Assembly: GCA_030674185.1 (NCBI GenBank)
Contig: CM060307.1
Span: forward strand, 83,125,850-83,189,849
DNA from: Monoplex corrugatus
Lineage: Eukaryota > Mollusca > Gastropoda > Littorinimorpha > Ranellidae
Reading direction: 5' to 3'
Length of the DNA: 64,000 bases
How positions within the stretch are numbered: position 1 is the stretch's first letter; each line of letters opens with the position of its first letter. Position numbers and translations under genes: made by a program. The notes below the pieces were generated by a model. It made no database searches and was not told the DNA's origin. It saw nothing but the letters and a program-made list of their open reading frames with translations. This document shows, one piece after another, positions 22,640 through 34,619 of the stretch.

Positions 22640-23755
22640 GACAAAAAACGGCAGATACTAGAAACCACAGTGTGCGAGCAAAAACAAAGAAGCAAAAACG
22701 GCAGATACTAGAAATCACAATGTGCGAGCAAAAACAAACAAACAAAAACGGCAGATACTAGAAACCACAGTGTGCGAACAAAAACAAACAAACAAGCAAA
22801 AACGGCAGATACTAGAAACCACAGTGTGCGAACAAAAACAAACAAACAAGCAAAAACGGCAGATACTAGAAACCACAGTGTGCGAACAAAAACAAGCAAA
22901 AACGGCAGATACTAGAAACCACAGTGTGCGAACAAAAACAAACAAACAAAAACGGCAGATACTAGAAACCACAGTGTGCGAACAAAAACAAACAAACAAG
23001 CAAAAACGGCAGATACTAGAAACCACAGTGTGCGAACAAAAACAAACAAACAAGCAAAAACGGCAGATACTAGAAACCACAGTGTGCGAGCAAAACAAAC
23101 AAACAAGCAAAAACGGCAGATACTAGAAACCACAGTGTGCGAACAAAAACAAATAAAAACGGCAGATACTAGAAACCACAGTGTGCGAACAAAAACAAAC
23201 AAACAAGCAAAAACGGCAGATACTAGAAACCACAGTGTGCGAACAAAAACAAACAAACAAAAACGGCAGATACTAGAAACCACAGTGTGCGAACAAAAAC
23301 AAACAAACAAAAACGGCAGATACTAGAAACCACAGTGTGCGAACAAAAACAAACAAACAAAAACGGCAGATACTAGAAACCACAGTGTGCGAACAAAAAC
23401 AAACAAGCAAAAACGGCAGATACTAGAAACCACAGTGTGCGAACAAAAACAAACAAACAAAAACGGCAGATACTAGAAACCACAGTGTGCGAACAAAAAC
23501 AAACAAACAAGCAAAAACGGCAGATACTAGAAACCACAGTGTGCGAACAAAAACAAACAAACAAGCAAAAACGGCAGATACTAGAAACCACAGTGTGCGA
23601 ACAAAAAATAAATAAAAACGGCAGATACTAGAAACCACAGTGTGCGAACAAAAACAAGCAAAAACGGCAGATACTAGAAACCATAGTGTGCGAGCAAAAA
23701 CAAACAAACAAGCAAAAACGGCAGATACTAGAAATCACAATGTGCGAGGAAAAAC
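22640..23755. repeat. 46-54-bp minisatellite, about 22 copies
   Basis: The core aaacggcagatactagaaac followed by cacagtgtgcgaacaaaaac is repeated with almost no substitutions. Unit length varies through a (CAAA)n/(CAAG) linker of 0-3 repeats. The first and last units carry tcacaatg in place of ccacagtg, marking the array edges. Long frames exist on both strands because the core has no stops in those phases. They are not genes. Confidence 0.95.
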
Positions 23756-24535
23756 AAACTAGCAAACAAACACATAAACAAACAAGAGCGAAACACTCAG
23801 TGTATGCCTGGCCAAATGATGACATGCTGCGCTACAAATCGACAGTTTGCTGTGCAGTACAAGCCCGTGGAGAGCAAAATGGTTCTGTACTGAGCTAGAG
23901 TGGCTGATATCCTTTGAACAAAATGAAGCCGGCCCCCCTTTGCAGCTCGGCATTCATTTAGGAACACAGCTGGTTTCACCAACAATTTCTAGCACGAGCA
24001 TACTACAACTAAAGGTTTACCAATCCGGAGCATGCACATGCATCGACCAAGCTACTTATTATTCAAACTAATCAGCTCTTTTTCTTTATCAGGACAACAG
24101 ACTTGAACAGACCAGACGAAAGTTTCAGTGAGTTTTGCAAACTTTCTTTTTTTTCCCCCCCTAGAAACCCAAAGAACCACACTGCTAAAATCTTCGGAAA
24201 CAAAGGGAGATCACGCTTCTCCATAGATGTGGCACCTAGAACAAGGAGAGTGGCTGGGAATGGAGGGAAGGGGTTGAATCTAACTGACCTCGTTACTATT
24301 TCGAGTGAACAAATCTGCCCTGAAAGTGAAAGTTTAAAAATCAAGCCTTACCATTGATTTCCATTTTCTGCCGAGGAAAACGCAACGCTGATCAAACTCG
24401 TTGAGTGAAACGTTTGGCTTTGTCCATAACAAGTCACATCAACTTGCAAACTGCAGTACAGCAGATGCCTTTTAGATAATCAATTCGTACACTGAGAACC
24501 GGGTACATAGGTGCTATAGGTCGATTTAAAAGATA

Positions 24536-24537
<2 letters not shown>

Positions 24538-24620
<83 letters not shown>

Positions 24621-24667
24621 CTTATACAGAGAATTGGATATATATATGCCATAGGTCGATTTAAAAG

Positions 24668-24752
<85 letters not shown>

Positions 24753-24798
24753 TATATATAAATATACCTATCTTCTCTCTCTATCTTTGTTTCATGGT

Positions 24799-24868
<70 letters not shown>
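24538..24868. repeat. (CT)n/(AT)n/(AC)n microsatellite cluster
   Basis: (CT)n at 24,538-24,615, a duplicated spacer with ccataggtcgatttaaaag, (CT)n at 24,671-24,699, (AT)n at 24,703-24,765, and (AC)n at 24,804-24,868 ending in (AAAC)n. Confidence 0.95.
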
Positions 24869-24872
<4 letters not shown>

Positions 24873-25311
24873 AACAAACAAACAGTCAGATCCAGACATT
24901 TTCACTCATCCATTCCAAAACACTACTCGCCTCAACACACAAACCAAACGCAGGAACACAAGCAAAAAAAAAAAAAAAAAAAGGACTCTATCAAATGTTT
25001 ACCTCTAATACACTTGAGCAAAGTAGCAACACTTTACGACTGGAAGTCATTACACCATCAAACACACTCCAAGTGAAGATGCGATTGAAACCCTCGTGAC
25101 TAAGTCAAACACCATTCTAGAAGTCTGGAAGCTTACTGCAGTGCATACGGCGCTATTAAAACTTGGCACAAGTCAAATATTGCTCTGTCTGAAGTTTCAT
25201 TGCTACATTCGTAGCATGTGTCCGTCTGCCTCAACTCATTCTCACAGTAAAGCGAGTCTGTAGATCACCACAGTGCCGTCTTATTCTGACAGTAAAGCGA
25301 GTCTGTAGATC

Positions 25312-25613
25312 ACCTGCAGGAAAGCTGGTGGATAGGATGAGGGAGTCAGAGTTGTGAGGGAGTCAAAGGTTGTGAGGGAGTCAAAGGGCTGTGAGGGAGT
25401 CAAAAGGTTGTGAGGGAGTCAGAGTTGTGAGGGAGTCAAAATGTTGTGAGGGAGTCAAAATGTTGTGAGGGAGTCAAAGGGCTATGAGGGAGTCAAAGGG
25501 TTGTGAGGGAGTCAAAGGGTTGTGAGGGAGTCAAAGGGTTGTGAGGGAATCAAAGGATTGTGAAGGAGTCAAAAGGTTAAGTTTTTGCTGGATAGGGTGC
25601 AGGAGTCAAAGAG
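25312..25613. mobile_element. TTAA-type MITE, copy 4, right arm amplified
   Basis: The element begins at the central cctgcagga of the inner palindrome (left half absent) and ends gtcaaagag before TTAA 25,614-25,617. The inner right arm (gtgagggagtcaaagggtt) is repeated about 13 times with a 18-20-bp period between 25,344 and 25,580. Confidence 0.8.
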
Positions 25614-26369
25614 TTAAAAACTTGAAAAGCAACAACCAAAGAAGCTGACAACCAACATCCAAACAAATTGAACTCTCCGTCTAATATCACTTATAGTGAA
25701 AGACGTTAAATCAAGCAACGAACGAAATTGAACTCCACCAACCAAAAGGTTAAAAAAAAAAAAAAAAGAAATGAAGAAAGAAAGAAATAAAACTAGTCCT
25801 AAACTAACTACAATCTCCATTCAATTAAATTCAATATCACTTTATTAATCCACACGAAAATTTATGTGTGCAGTGACAGGCTCGTGATAAATACAAAAAC
25901 AAACTTAACTGATAGGCATCGATATGGGATCAAAACCATTCATACAAAAACTCACCCACAAAGTCAACAGACCCACACACACACCATGACATACCACTGT
26001 TTCACACCCACACTCTGCAGACAAGACAAAACAACCATAAACAGTAACAAAAAACAACAGTTACAGCACGTATATACATCAGCCACTCAAAGCGCAGGTC
26101 CAAAACTCACCAAAAATAACCCCCAAGAAAACTTCTTTTTAAAACTTAACATTTTCCACACGCAAAGATCCAATTTTACCGATAATCGTACTTTGGTTCA
26201 CATTTTCCATCACTATTCCTTCTCGTCGCCGTTACCATTCAAAACTGTTGTATCAATCAATTTCCAAATATAACGTTCTGCATGTCCATTAAATTACATA
26301 TTACAGTATTTTTGGCGTTTCATACACAACAAAAACAACAAAAATATTTATTTACTTCTGCACTCGCGC

Positions 26370-26587
26370 GCGCACACAGACACACATATGCACACCCACT
26401 AGCACGCGCGCACGCACACACACACACACACACACCCACTCACCCACCCTCCCACTCCCACACACACGTCTTCTACATCTTTACTGATCAAAATCAGCGA
26501 CAACATGGTAGCGAGAAAGTGGGGACAGCTAGAGAGTACAGGGTTGCCAGGGTAGACACCCCCCTCCCCCGCAAGCAAGCACGCACG

Positions 26588-26645
<58 letters not shown>

Positions 26646-26748
26646 CTCTTTTTCGTCTTTACTTATCAAAATCAGCAGCAACTTGGTAGCAAGAAACTGG
26701 GGAGAGCTGACCAGTACAAGATTCTCAGGGGAGAAACCCCAACAAGCA

Positions 26749-26804
<56 letters not shown>

Positions 26805-26914
26805 AACAACTTTTTCGTCTTTACTTATCAAAATCAGCAGCAACTTGGTAGCAAGAAACTGGGGAGAGCTGACCAGTACAAGATTCTCAGGGGAGAAACT
26901 CCAACAACAAGCAC

Positions 26915-26986
<72 letters not shown>

Positions 26987-27070
26987 CACACACTCACTCA
27001 CTCACGCACGCACAAACACAATCTCTCTCTCTCTCTCTCTCTCACTCTCTCTCTCTCTCTCCCCCTCTCC
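26370..27070. repeat. (AC)n microsatellites alternating with a ~105-bp block
   Basis: A block containing cttatcaaaatcagcagc, tggtagcaagaaactgggg and acaagattctcagggg occurs at about 26,475-26,580, 26,648-26,750, 26,812-26,915 and (diverged) 27,080-27,175. Each copy is separated by an (AC)n tract. The middle two blocks are almost identical. Confidence 0.92.
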
Positions 27071-27417
27071 CTCCCATTCCTCTTTACTAATCAAAATCAG
27101 CAATAACTTGGTGGCAAGACAGTGGGAGAGTTGGACAGCACAAGGTTCTCAGGGAGCAGCCCCCTTCAAGCAAGTGCTTAAACTCTTACATTCTCTGGGA
27201 GCGGGGCGGCATCAAGGTCATGACTCCTGGACGCCTTTCTCCTGTCTCCTGTCTCCTGTCACCATTTAATTTTCTACCTGGGTTCAAACCTGCTTTTTCA
27301 AGGTGATTGTGCGTCTCTGGTACCCCATTTCCCTTTTTTTTTTTCCCCCTCATTTCTCCCTTCCCCAAGACGAACGAGAGAAAACTTGACAAAATAGGTA
27401 GTGAAGAGCATAAGTAA

Positions 27418-27418
27418 G

Positions 27419-27449
<31 letters not shown>

Positions 27450-27456
27450 TGTGTGT

Positions 27457-27490
<34 letters not shown>

Positions 27491-27650
27491 GGTGGTGGTG
27501 GTGGTATTATATCCCTATCTTGTTGGTTCTAATGCACACAGATTAGCATAGGCAGATGGGAGCTGGCCTTTTGCTTCACACACACACACACACACGCGCA
27601 CGCACGCCGCCGCACGCACGCACGCACACACGACAAAGACACACACGCTA
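27418..27650. repeat. (GT)n then (AC)n/(GCAC)n tracts
   Basis: (GT)n at 27,418-27,490 with GGTGGT end, a short spacer, then (AC)n and (GCAC)n at 27,577-27,650. Confidence 0.93.
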
Positions 27651-27659
27651 ACATTATCT

Positions 27660-27976
<317 letters not shown>

Positions 27977-28169
27977 AGAAAGTGTACGTGAAACAATTGT
28001 AAAGACAGAAAAGTTGACATGAAAAAGAAAAAGAAAAAAAAAAAAAAAAGTTCCAGAATATTACGGGGAAGAGAATGAAGACATATATACGTACAGAAAG
28101 GAAAGGATGGACGTAGTGTGCGAAAAGCGTGTCGGGAAGCGGAAAGAAGAAATAAATGGCACAAGAGAA

Positions 28170-28170
<1 letters not shown>

Positions 28171-28201
<31 letters not shown>
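28171..28201 (+). repeat. G31 homopolymer
   Basis: Thirty-one consecutive G. Runs like this can form G-quadruplexes and are unreliable in sequencing, so the exact length should be treated with caution. Confidence 0.95.
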
Positions 28202-28202
<1 letters not shown>

Positions 28203-28609
28203 AGAGATGCTAAGACAGCAAAAGGAGGAAACCGAATGCTAGATTTAGATACTGAGGACGGGCGTACAAGGCATTGTCGTTGTCACGGCAGCATGTTTCC
28301 CCCTGTCCAACTTCTCATCACAGACTCCCCCCACCCCCACCCCCTCTTCCTTGCCCTACCCCCTCTTCCCCCATACAAAAGAAGAAAAAAACTCGTCCAG
28401 GAACGTGCTTGTTCTACACAAATGTCGTTATCGATTCGCAGGCATTGAGAGAAATCAAGGCGGATGGTGGTGGACGGACGGTATGGCCATGCTGCTGCCG
28501 TGTTAGCATCTGGGCACTGACTGTGGGGGGTCGGGGGTGGGGGGTGGGAGGGAGTTCTGTCATGTGAGACGAGTTTATACAGAATAGTTAGTTACGTTGT
28601 GATTCAGAC

Positions 28610-28920
28610 CTTTAATTGTTTATTTATTTACTTTACATGTATGTTCCTTTTTTGAAGGTAAGATACACACATACACATGTCATGTATATGTAACCAAGAT
28701 TATTCCAGCGGTAGGCTGATAACATACCAGTATAACATATAGACTAGGTAAAAACATAGTCCAGGTAGGGCCTCAGGACCTGGCCAGCTCATGGGTTTAC
28801 GTCCAGGCTTAAGGCTTGTGCCATGATCACCATATACATGGCACCAGTGACGTTAGTGCATATGGAATTCGTTCCAAGTGCGGAGACGTCATCTTGAGAA
28901 ACTGAAACTGAAACTGCTGC
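28610..28920 (+). repeat. Dispersed family G, copy 1
   Basis: An inverted relative lies at 56,130-56,395: shared segments include cttgagaaactgaaactg, the taggctgataa region, gtaaccaagattattcc and ttccttttttgaaggtaag. No ORF, and class not recognised. Confidence 0.7.
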
Positions 28921-29089
28921 CGTGTTTGCGCTCACCCCTCCCTGCCATGCATGGAGTCTCCAAGCCAACACAGGCTTGGACCTCTCTTCCCCGAACCCAC
29001 TCATATACCAACCCATCAACCAGCTTTCCACAAACACTGCTGCTGCTGCTGCTGCTCCTCCTTCTCCTACCCCCTCCTCCCCCTTTCCT

Positions 29090-29430
29090 ATCCAATTCAC
29101 AAACTCCACAAAATCCCCTCTCCTGATTCTGTGACACCGCATCAGCTCTTCCACGACGGCGGACCAGTCCCCACCCATCCCTACTCCCCCATCCCCACCC
29201 AGCACCCCACCGTTCTCCCCCCCCCCCCACCAACAAACACACACACACACACACACTCCCGTAATTCTGGAATCTGTCAAAAAGCACGGGCTAAGAGGAT
29301 TGAGAGATCTGTAATTGCGTTCCGTCTCTGTGCTGTCTCGTTATCCCCTTACAGGATGGACCTTACTAGGGTGGCATGATGGACCACGGTCATTTCCAGC
29401 CCAATATCCGACGTCATTAGTCCTGTTCCG
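29090..29430 (+). repeat. Dispersed family F, copy 1
   Basis: Related copies at 42,145-42,390 and 43,150-43,445 share taattctggaatct, gggattgagag-type sequence, ctgtgcagtc-like sequence and catttccagccca. All contain an internal C-rich stretch. No ORF. Confidence 0.7.
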
Positions 29431-29579
29431 TTGGTTTAGCCTTACGTCGGGCGTGAACGGAAGATGGGAACGGTACAGATTGCTCGTTCGTCTGCTCACT
29501 TTGTGTGTCATGTTTGTGCGCGTGCTTTGTGTGTTTGTAACGTTTGTTCACTATGGTGATATTAGACGAATGAGTACAT

Positions 29580-29657
29580 TGTGTGTGTGTGCCGCGCGGA
29601 CGTTGTGTGTGTGTTGGTGTGTGTGTGTGTGTGTGTGTGTTGCGACTGGTGTCGTAC

Positions 29658-29689
<32 letters not shown>

Positions 29690-29862
29690 TGGGGGGTGGT
29701 GGGTGGTGTGTGTGTGCTCGCGCGCACGTGTTTTTTTGTTGTTGTTGTTCTTGTGTGTGTCTATGTGTGTGTTGTGTGTTCTGTACGTGTGTCTGTGTAT
29801 GTGTGTCTGTGTGTGTGTGTCTGTGTGTGTGTGTCTGTATGTCTGTCTATGTGTGTTGTAAA
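29580..29862 (+). repeat. Interrupted (GT)n microsatellite
   Basis: (GT)n segments broken by short unique stretches and gtct motifs. An A-rich then G-rich tract follows at 29,956-30,028. Confidence 0.92.
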
Positions 29863-30099
29863 AACTTGTCCATCCTCAGGAAAACAGCAACCGAAGGAAA
29901 TGTTCGTGGCCTAGGCTGACTGGTAAATGCAACATGACAGGATCCTTTTCCAACGTAAAAAAAAAGAAAAAAAAAGGAAGAAAAAAAGGGCGGGGGGGGC
30001 GGGGGGGGGGGTGGGGGGGCGGGGAGGGTTGAGGTCTTTGTTTCTATGATCTTTGAACACTATCTTTTTTCGTGATGAAATGAAACTAGACAGCTGATG

Positions 30100-30440
30100 G
30101 AAAACTAAAACCAGTGTAATCGCCGATGCGGTTTGATAACAAATTAATCAATTTTCTGAGCAAACTCTAAGAATATTATGGTCAATTCAAACCTTTTAAA
30201 ATAATTTCAAATGAAAAATAACATTATTATAAAGTCATCGATTACAGTACAGTGAACCATTAGTGAAAAAATGGAAACAAAATGTCACAAATCTACACAA
30301 ATTCACAAACCCATTAAGTAATAACCACGTTTATAAAGAAATAGAAAGAAAGAACACAGCTCTTCTATTTACTTATATTTCATGCATTCATTAGTGATGA
30401 AATGACAGGGGAAAAAAAGAAACACAACACAAAACTTTGG
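30100..30440. other. Unassigned AT-rich sequence
   Basis: No gene or recognised repeat seen. Confidence 0.4.
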
Positions 30441-30730
30441 TTTGTTTGTCTCTGCCTTTTTTTTTTCTTTTTGTTGTTCTTGTTGTTGTTGTTGCTGCTG
30501 CTCTACAACTCATTCCTCACATCTGACACTGAAGTCCTGGACAACACCGATTATTCATCACAATGACTTTAGATCGCATCTTTGCTTGATTAAAAGCATA
30601 TTTGGTTTGTTTGTGTTTGTTTGTTTGTTTGTTTGGGGTTTTTTTGGTTTGTTTGTTTTGTTTTATTTGTTGGGTGAATGCAATCTCATTAACTGTGTTT
30701 TTACTTTACATATCAATTATCAAAAGGCTT

Positions 30731-31142
30731 TTATCATTTTTCTGTCTTGCTGGTCCTTTCACCTGTATGTGTTCGATAAAATCTTACGTACTTTCTCTTA
30801 GGACTGATAACTGGGAACATGTATCAGAGAAATGTGATATGCGGAAGCAATTTAAGGTAATTTAAGCCCGTTTCCACATAAGTTTTAGTGTCCTTGGTTA
30901 TGTTTAAGTTTGTATTCAGATAAAGTTGTTGTTTTTTTTAGATACCCTAAGTGATCAACTGGACGAAGTGGTCAACGCCAGGGGCACATCCTTAGATTAT
31001 GTGCGCGAATGCATTGATATAAATACTTAATTTTCATTTCGTGTTCCCCCTTGTTGAAGTATTGTGTATATTTCGAAACGGTTATAATCCTGATGTGGTT
31101 CTATGCAGTCGGTTGGCCGTTAAATAGGAATAACCAATAAAA
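30731..31142 (+). mobile_element. Family B retroposon, copy 5
   Basis: Shares ctgtcttgctggtcc, gtgttcgataaa, gtggtcaacgccaggggca, aaacggttata and ctatgcagtcggttggc with the copy at 21.2 kb. The 5' ~100 bp are missing or replaced. It forms the left end of the second segmental-duplication partner. Confidence 0.75.
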
Positions 31143-31435
31143 AAATGTCTCCTTCAATCTATGTGCTAACAAGAATTATTTCCACATCAAATAATTATGT
31201 CCGAAACTTTGTGAAACTGTGTACATGAAAATTAATAGCTTTTTAATTTCTTTTTTTATTTACGACAACACGTTACATATTAAATTAGTAATTATGTGTC
31301 TGACGTCAGTCCATTGTCAACAGAAACCCAACAATTGTCAACTTCTTACATGCAGAAACTCAAACAAAACTTTTGAAAACCTGTCAACAAAATCAATCAT
31401 GTCAAAAAAGAAAAAGGTAACAAAGTCCAATCAGC

Positions 31436-31439
<4 letters not shown>

Positions 31440-31509
<70 letters not shown>

Positions 31510-31672
31510 CATACAACACACCACACACACATACATACATACACACGCACACACACATACATACATACACAGCACACACAATACATACACACACACCATA
31601 ACATCACACCATACACACAAAACATACATACACACGCACGCACGCACACACATACACACACGCACACACACA
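31440..31672. repeat. (CT)n/(AC)n/(CATA)n microsatellite
   Basis: (CT)n at 31,440-31,467, (AC)n at 31,470-31,506, then irregular acac/cata repeats to 31,672. Confidence 0.93.
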
Positions 31673-33004
31673 TAGAGTGAGGAATGCAGAACAGACAGAG
31701 ACGGACAGACAGAAACACAGAACCATACAGGCATCCAACATCAAGGAAACTAAATCATCAGAGATCATTCGGGCAACACAATACACACTAGGAACATACA
31801 GTATGAAATATAAAAAAAATGAACATCCAGGTGCCTGACCTGCGGCTAAACGATACATACTGTGCCACAAACTGACAATTTGCTGTAAAGCATTTCTTAC
31901 ATACTGCGCCACAAATTGACAATCTGCGGTAACACATAAGCCCGTGCAGAGCGAAATGGTTTTGCACTTATCAAGGATGTCTGAGATCTTTTGAACAAAA
32001 TGAAACAGACCCTTGGCAATCCGACATTAATTTAGCAACACACCTGGTTTCATCTATGAGTTCTGACACGAGTACACTGTGATTAGCAGCTTTCCAACTC
32101 ACCACAGCAGCACAGAAGTATGCACAGCAGCGATAGAACAACTTTCTGTTCAGACTATTCAAAATTCATCACAGGGTAGACTAAACGAAAGTTCCATTGA
32201 AGTTCAACTAAACTTTCGTTGACCAAGGAGACTGGGAGGGCCATCAATGCTGGCATCTTCGGACAGGACGTGACGTTTCTCTTGTGTGGATGGAAAGGGC
32301 GGGAGAGGGTTGACTCTAATGACGTCGTTATTCTTCAAAGTGAACAAATCTCTCTCGAAGTTTTAAAAAAGATCCAGCCATACTTCTGCTCCCCTTTTCA
32401 ACAAAAACTTTGAAACGATTAAACACATTTTGCAAACGATGAAGAGATTTTTACCTAAAATGTCCAATACGCCACCACAAGACTTCAGCCTCCTCCTCAT
32501 TCAATAGGTGGAATGAATTATCCGCTGGTACATCCGGAAGCTTACTTCCAGTGGCAGCAGAGGATCACACGATTTCCAGATACAGCCAATCATTACTCAC
32601 TTCACGTTATGAAACTTGAAAACCTCAGGAGCTGAAAGCTTTTGGTCGGCTGCCACACAGGAGAGAATTCATTTTTACATCATTTCAAATGGTAACATCA
32701 GGAAAGTCTTCATGTTGCGAAATTCTGCGCTTTCCCAATAAACAGGTATAATTAACCAATAATATGTAGACGGTTGTTAAACGTCTGCTGTAGTAATGTA
32801 CTAAACACTCTCCCACAAACCGAATACATAATATACTTGCTGGACATTTAATTGTACAAAGCTATAGACACAAAGATGTCACAGGTCGATCAGAATGAAT
32901 CTCTCTTTTCTTTGTTTTATGACAAAACGCAAAGTGTACACACTCCCACCCCACGCCTTCCCTCCACCACTATACACCTGCAAGCCTCACGTTAAAGACC
33001 CTGA

Positions 33005-33330
33005 AACAATGAGACTCAGCAGCTTTGGTGGGCTTCAGATCTTCTCCAGAAGTGCCAAGAGGCCTCTTCTGCTAACCAGGTCAAAAGATTTGGTAGGTCG
33101 ATGAAGGAAACATATATACAGGCTGCCTCTGCCCCCAGCACTTCTCATGTAGTTGCCTGGGTGAGCAGATCATGTCGATGGTAGCTAAATCTGCCTTGAA
33201 GCCACACTGGGACTCAGGATACACTCGATCTGCTAGTGCCTGCAGCCTCTTCAAACAACGAATCAACTTAACCATGCTGCTTATAGCCCAGCCAATCACT
33301 ATGGCTAACACTAGGGCTAACACCACGTTA
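33005..33330 (-). pseudogene. LINE reverse transcriptase fragment (second half of a split RT)
   Basis: Read on the minus strand, the frame contains LQALADRVYPESQCGF, then LHEKCWGQRQPVY and, after a frameshift, FDLVSRRGLLALLEKI. These correspond to the palm motifs (YPESQCGF region and the FIDLTKAFD-type motif, here decayed). No catalytic aspartate box (xADD) is present in the fragment. The matching N-terminal part lies at 34,135-34,328, and the intervening 0.8 kb is a different element. RTE-like assignment is tentative. Confidence 0.65.
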
Positions 33331-33399
33331 AAATAAATCCAAGTCTAATTAAAAAACCAGCAGCTGAAGACCAATTGCATAACTAGCCTTTCATATTTA

Positions 33400-34134
33400 A
33401 AAAGTAAAAAATTCTAACATATTCGACGAAATGTGAAATCATAAAATTACTTGTGGGGGAATATTTCTGTAGAGATTCTTTAAGGAATCTGCAGTGTAGA
33501 GCTTATGTCTCACATCATGAAGGTCCAAGCATCATTCAGTAAGATGTCTGATGCTGAGTGAGCTCACCATACGGTATGCACCACGGTGGGTTTTTGTTTT
33601 TTTTCAAAGTATGCGTGGTATAGAATGTGTGATCCGTGCTTAACCTGCATAACACCACTTCCTTCCTGCAGTTCACCAAAACAGACGGGAGAAAATTTTA
33701 AGATTTAAGGGATTTGGAAAAGTTTCTTGTCTGGTGGTTCCAATTCTCTTGTCAGAGATTTTTTTCGCGTAAATTTGAGTTTCAGATCTGTGTACGGGAT
33801 AAAGACTTTAATCATCTTTTTCGTTGTCATATTCTTGGCAAGGTAGTCAGTTAATTCAGTGCCTAGAATACTAAGGTGACCTGAAACCCAGGCAAGAACA
33901 ATGTTGTAACCATCTGTGTTTAGTGAGGAAAAGAGTTCAAAGAATACCAGAAGATGTGGGTGGCTTATGTCACAGCTAGCAACTGCCTCCAGAATGGAAC
34001 GAAATGGGAATCCAAAAAGATGAGACTTCCTGTCTCGATTTGGACACCATTTAAAGCCAAAAACACAGCAGTCGATTCTGCCGTATAGACAGAACTGTAA
34101 GGAGTATGTTTTGAAAATGATCGATCAAAACTCC
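33400..34134 (-). pseudogene. LINE fragment with RNase H domain and C-terminal zinc-finger region
   Basis: On the minus strand the frame has SSVYTAESTAVFLALNG and LIFLDSHFVPFW, then after a frameshift IVLAWVSGHLSILGTELTD followed by YLAKN. These are the RNase H catalytic Glu, Asp and His-x3-Asp regions of I/Jockey/R1-group LINEs. Farther on (33,500-33,640) VVLCRLSTDHT, then TTHTLKK and PPWCIPYGE resemble the GHT..TH..L..PPxCxxC knuckle that ends such ORF2 proteins. The copy has several stops and frameshifts and lacks any reverse transcriptase. It sits inside another LINE fragment in the same orientation. Confidence 0.65.
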
Positions 34135-34328
34135 GACAAGTGCCTTGCCAACAGTGCCGCAAAGTGATATGCCTCTATAATTATTACAGTCAATGCCATC
34201 TCCTTTATCCTTCTACAGTGTGACGATGTCTTGCGAAATAAACCGTCATCCCAGCACTGCCAGAGCAGCTCGTAAAGATGACTCTGGAGTACAGGTTTCC
34301 CGCACTTCAGCAAGGATGCCGTATTTGC
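34135..34328 (-). pseudogene. LINE reverse transcriptase fragment (first half of a split RT)
   Basis: Minus-strand translation gives LLKCGKPVLQSHLYELLWQC and, one phase over, CNNYRGISLCGTVGKAL, the finger motifs that precede the palm in LINE reverse transcriptases. The sequence stops being RT-like at about 34,135 where the RNase H element begins, and resumes at 33,330. Confidence 0.65.
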
Positions 34329-34619
34329 AAGAACACTTTATGTATTTGCAAGAACACTTTAACAAAGTAGCAACATTCTGCCATCAGAAGCACATTAATA
34401 TCTACCACTTCCCGAATCAATAGGTCGTCAAAACTTGTGATGATCAAGCAAACACACTCTGTTAAGAATTTTATAGCTATGCACATGGCACCACTAAAAT
34501 TTGTGATAAAAGTTAAATGTTGCTCTGTCAAGAGTTCTGTCTCCTTACTGTATGCGCCAATATTCCACAACTTATTTCCCCGGCAAAATGAGGTTTTGCT
34601 GCATATTACACGGATGCTC

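Larger units (their letters stand above)
21241..25260. repeat. Segmental duplication, copy 1
   Basis: Aligns in order with 30,731-34,620: the family B copy; catcagtccat with ctcaacaaa near 22,385-22,470; ctaaatcatcgcaggccat at 22,619; aagcccgtggagagcaaaatgg near 23,860; ggtcgatt...ctttgtttcatggtaaaac near 24,520-24,800; and caaagtagcaac...ttgctctgtc near 25,018-25,190. This copy contains the ~50-bp minisatellite, microsatellites and MITE copy 4. Confidence 0.75.
28050..29430. repeat. Segmental duplication, unexpanded partner of 39.0-43.4 kb
   Basis: Shares cattgtcgttgtcac (28,272) with 39,054, gttatcgattcgc (28,426) with 39,474, gtctccaagcca (28,948) with the satellite region at 39.6-41.9 kb, and the family F block (29,090-29,430) with 42.1 and 43.2 kb. 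It lacks the long tandem array found in the partner. Confidence 0.7.

Noticed and set aside
22640..23755. CRISPR-like regular array
   Set aside because: The whole unit repeats including the would-be spacer, the linker varies only in CAAA count, and the surroundings are eukaryotic retrotransposons. It is a minisatellite.
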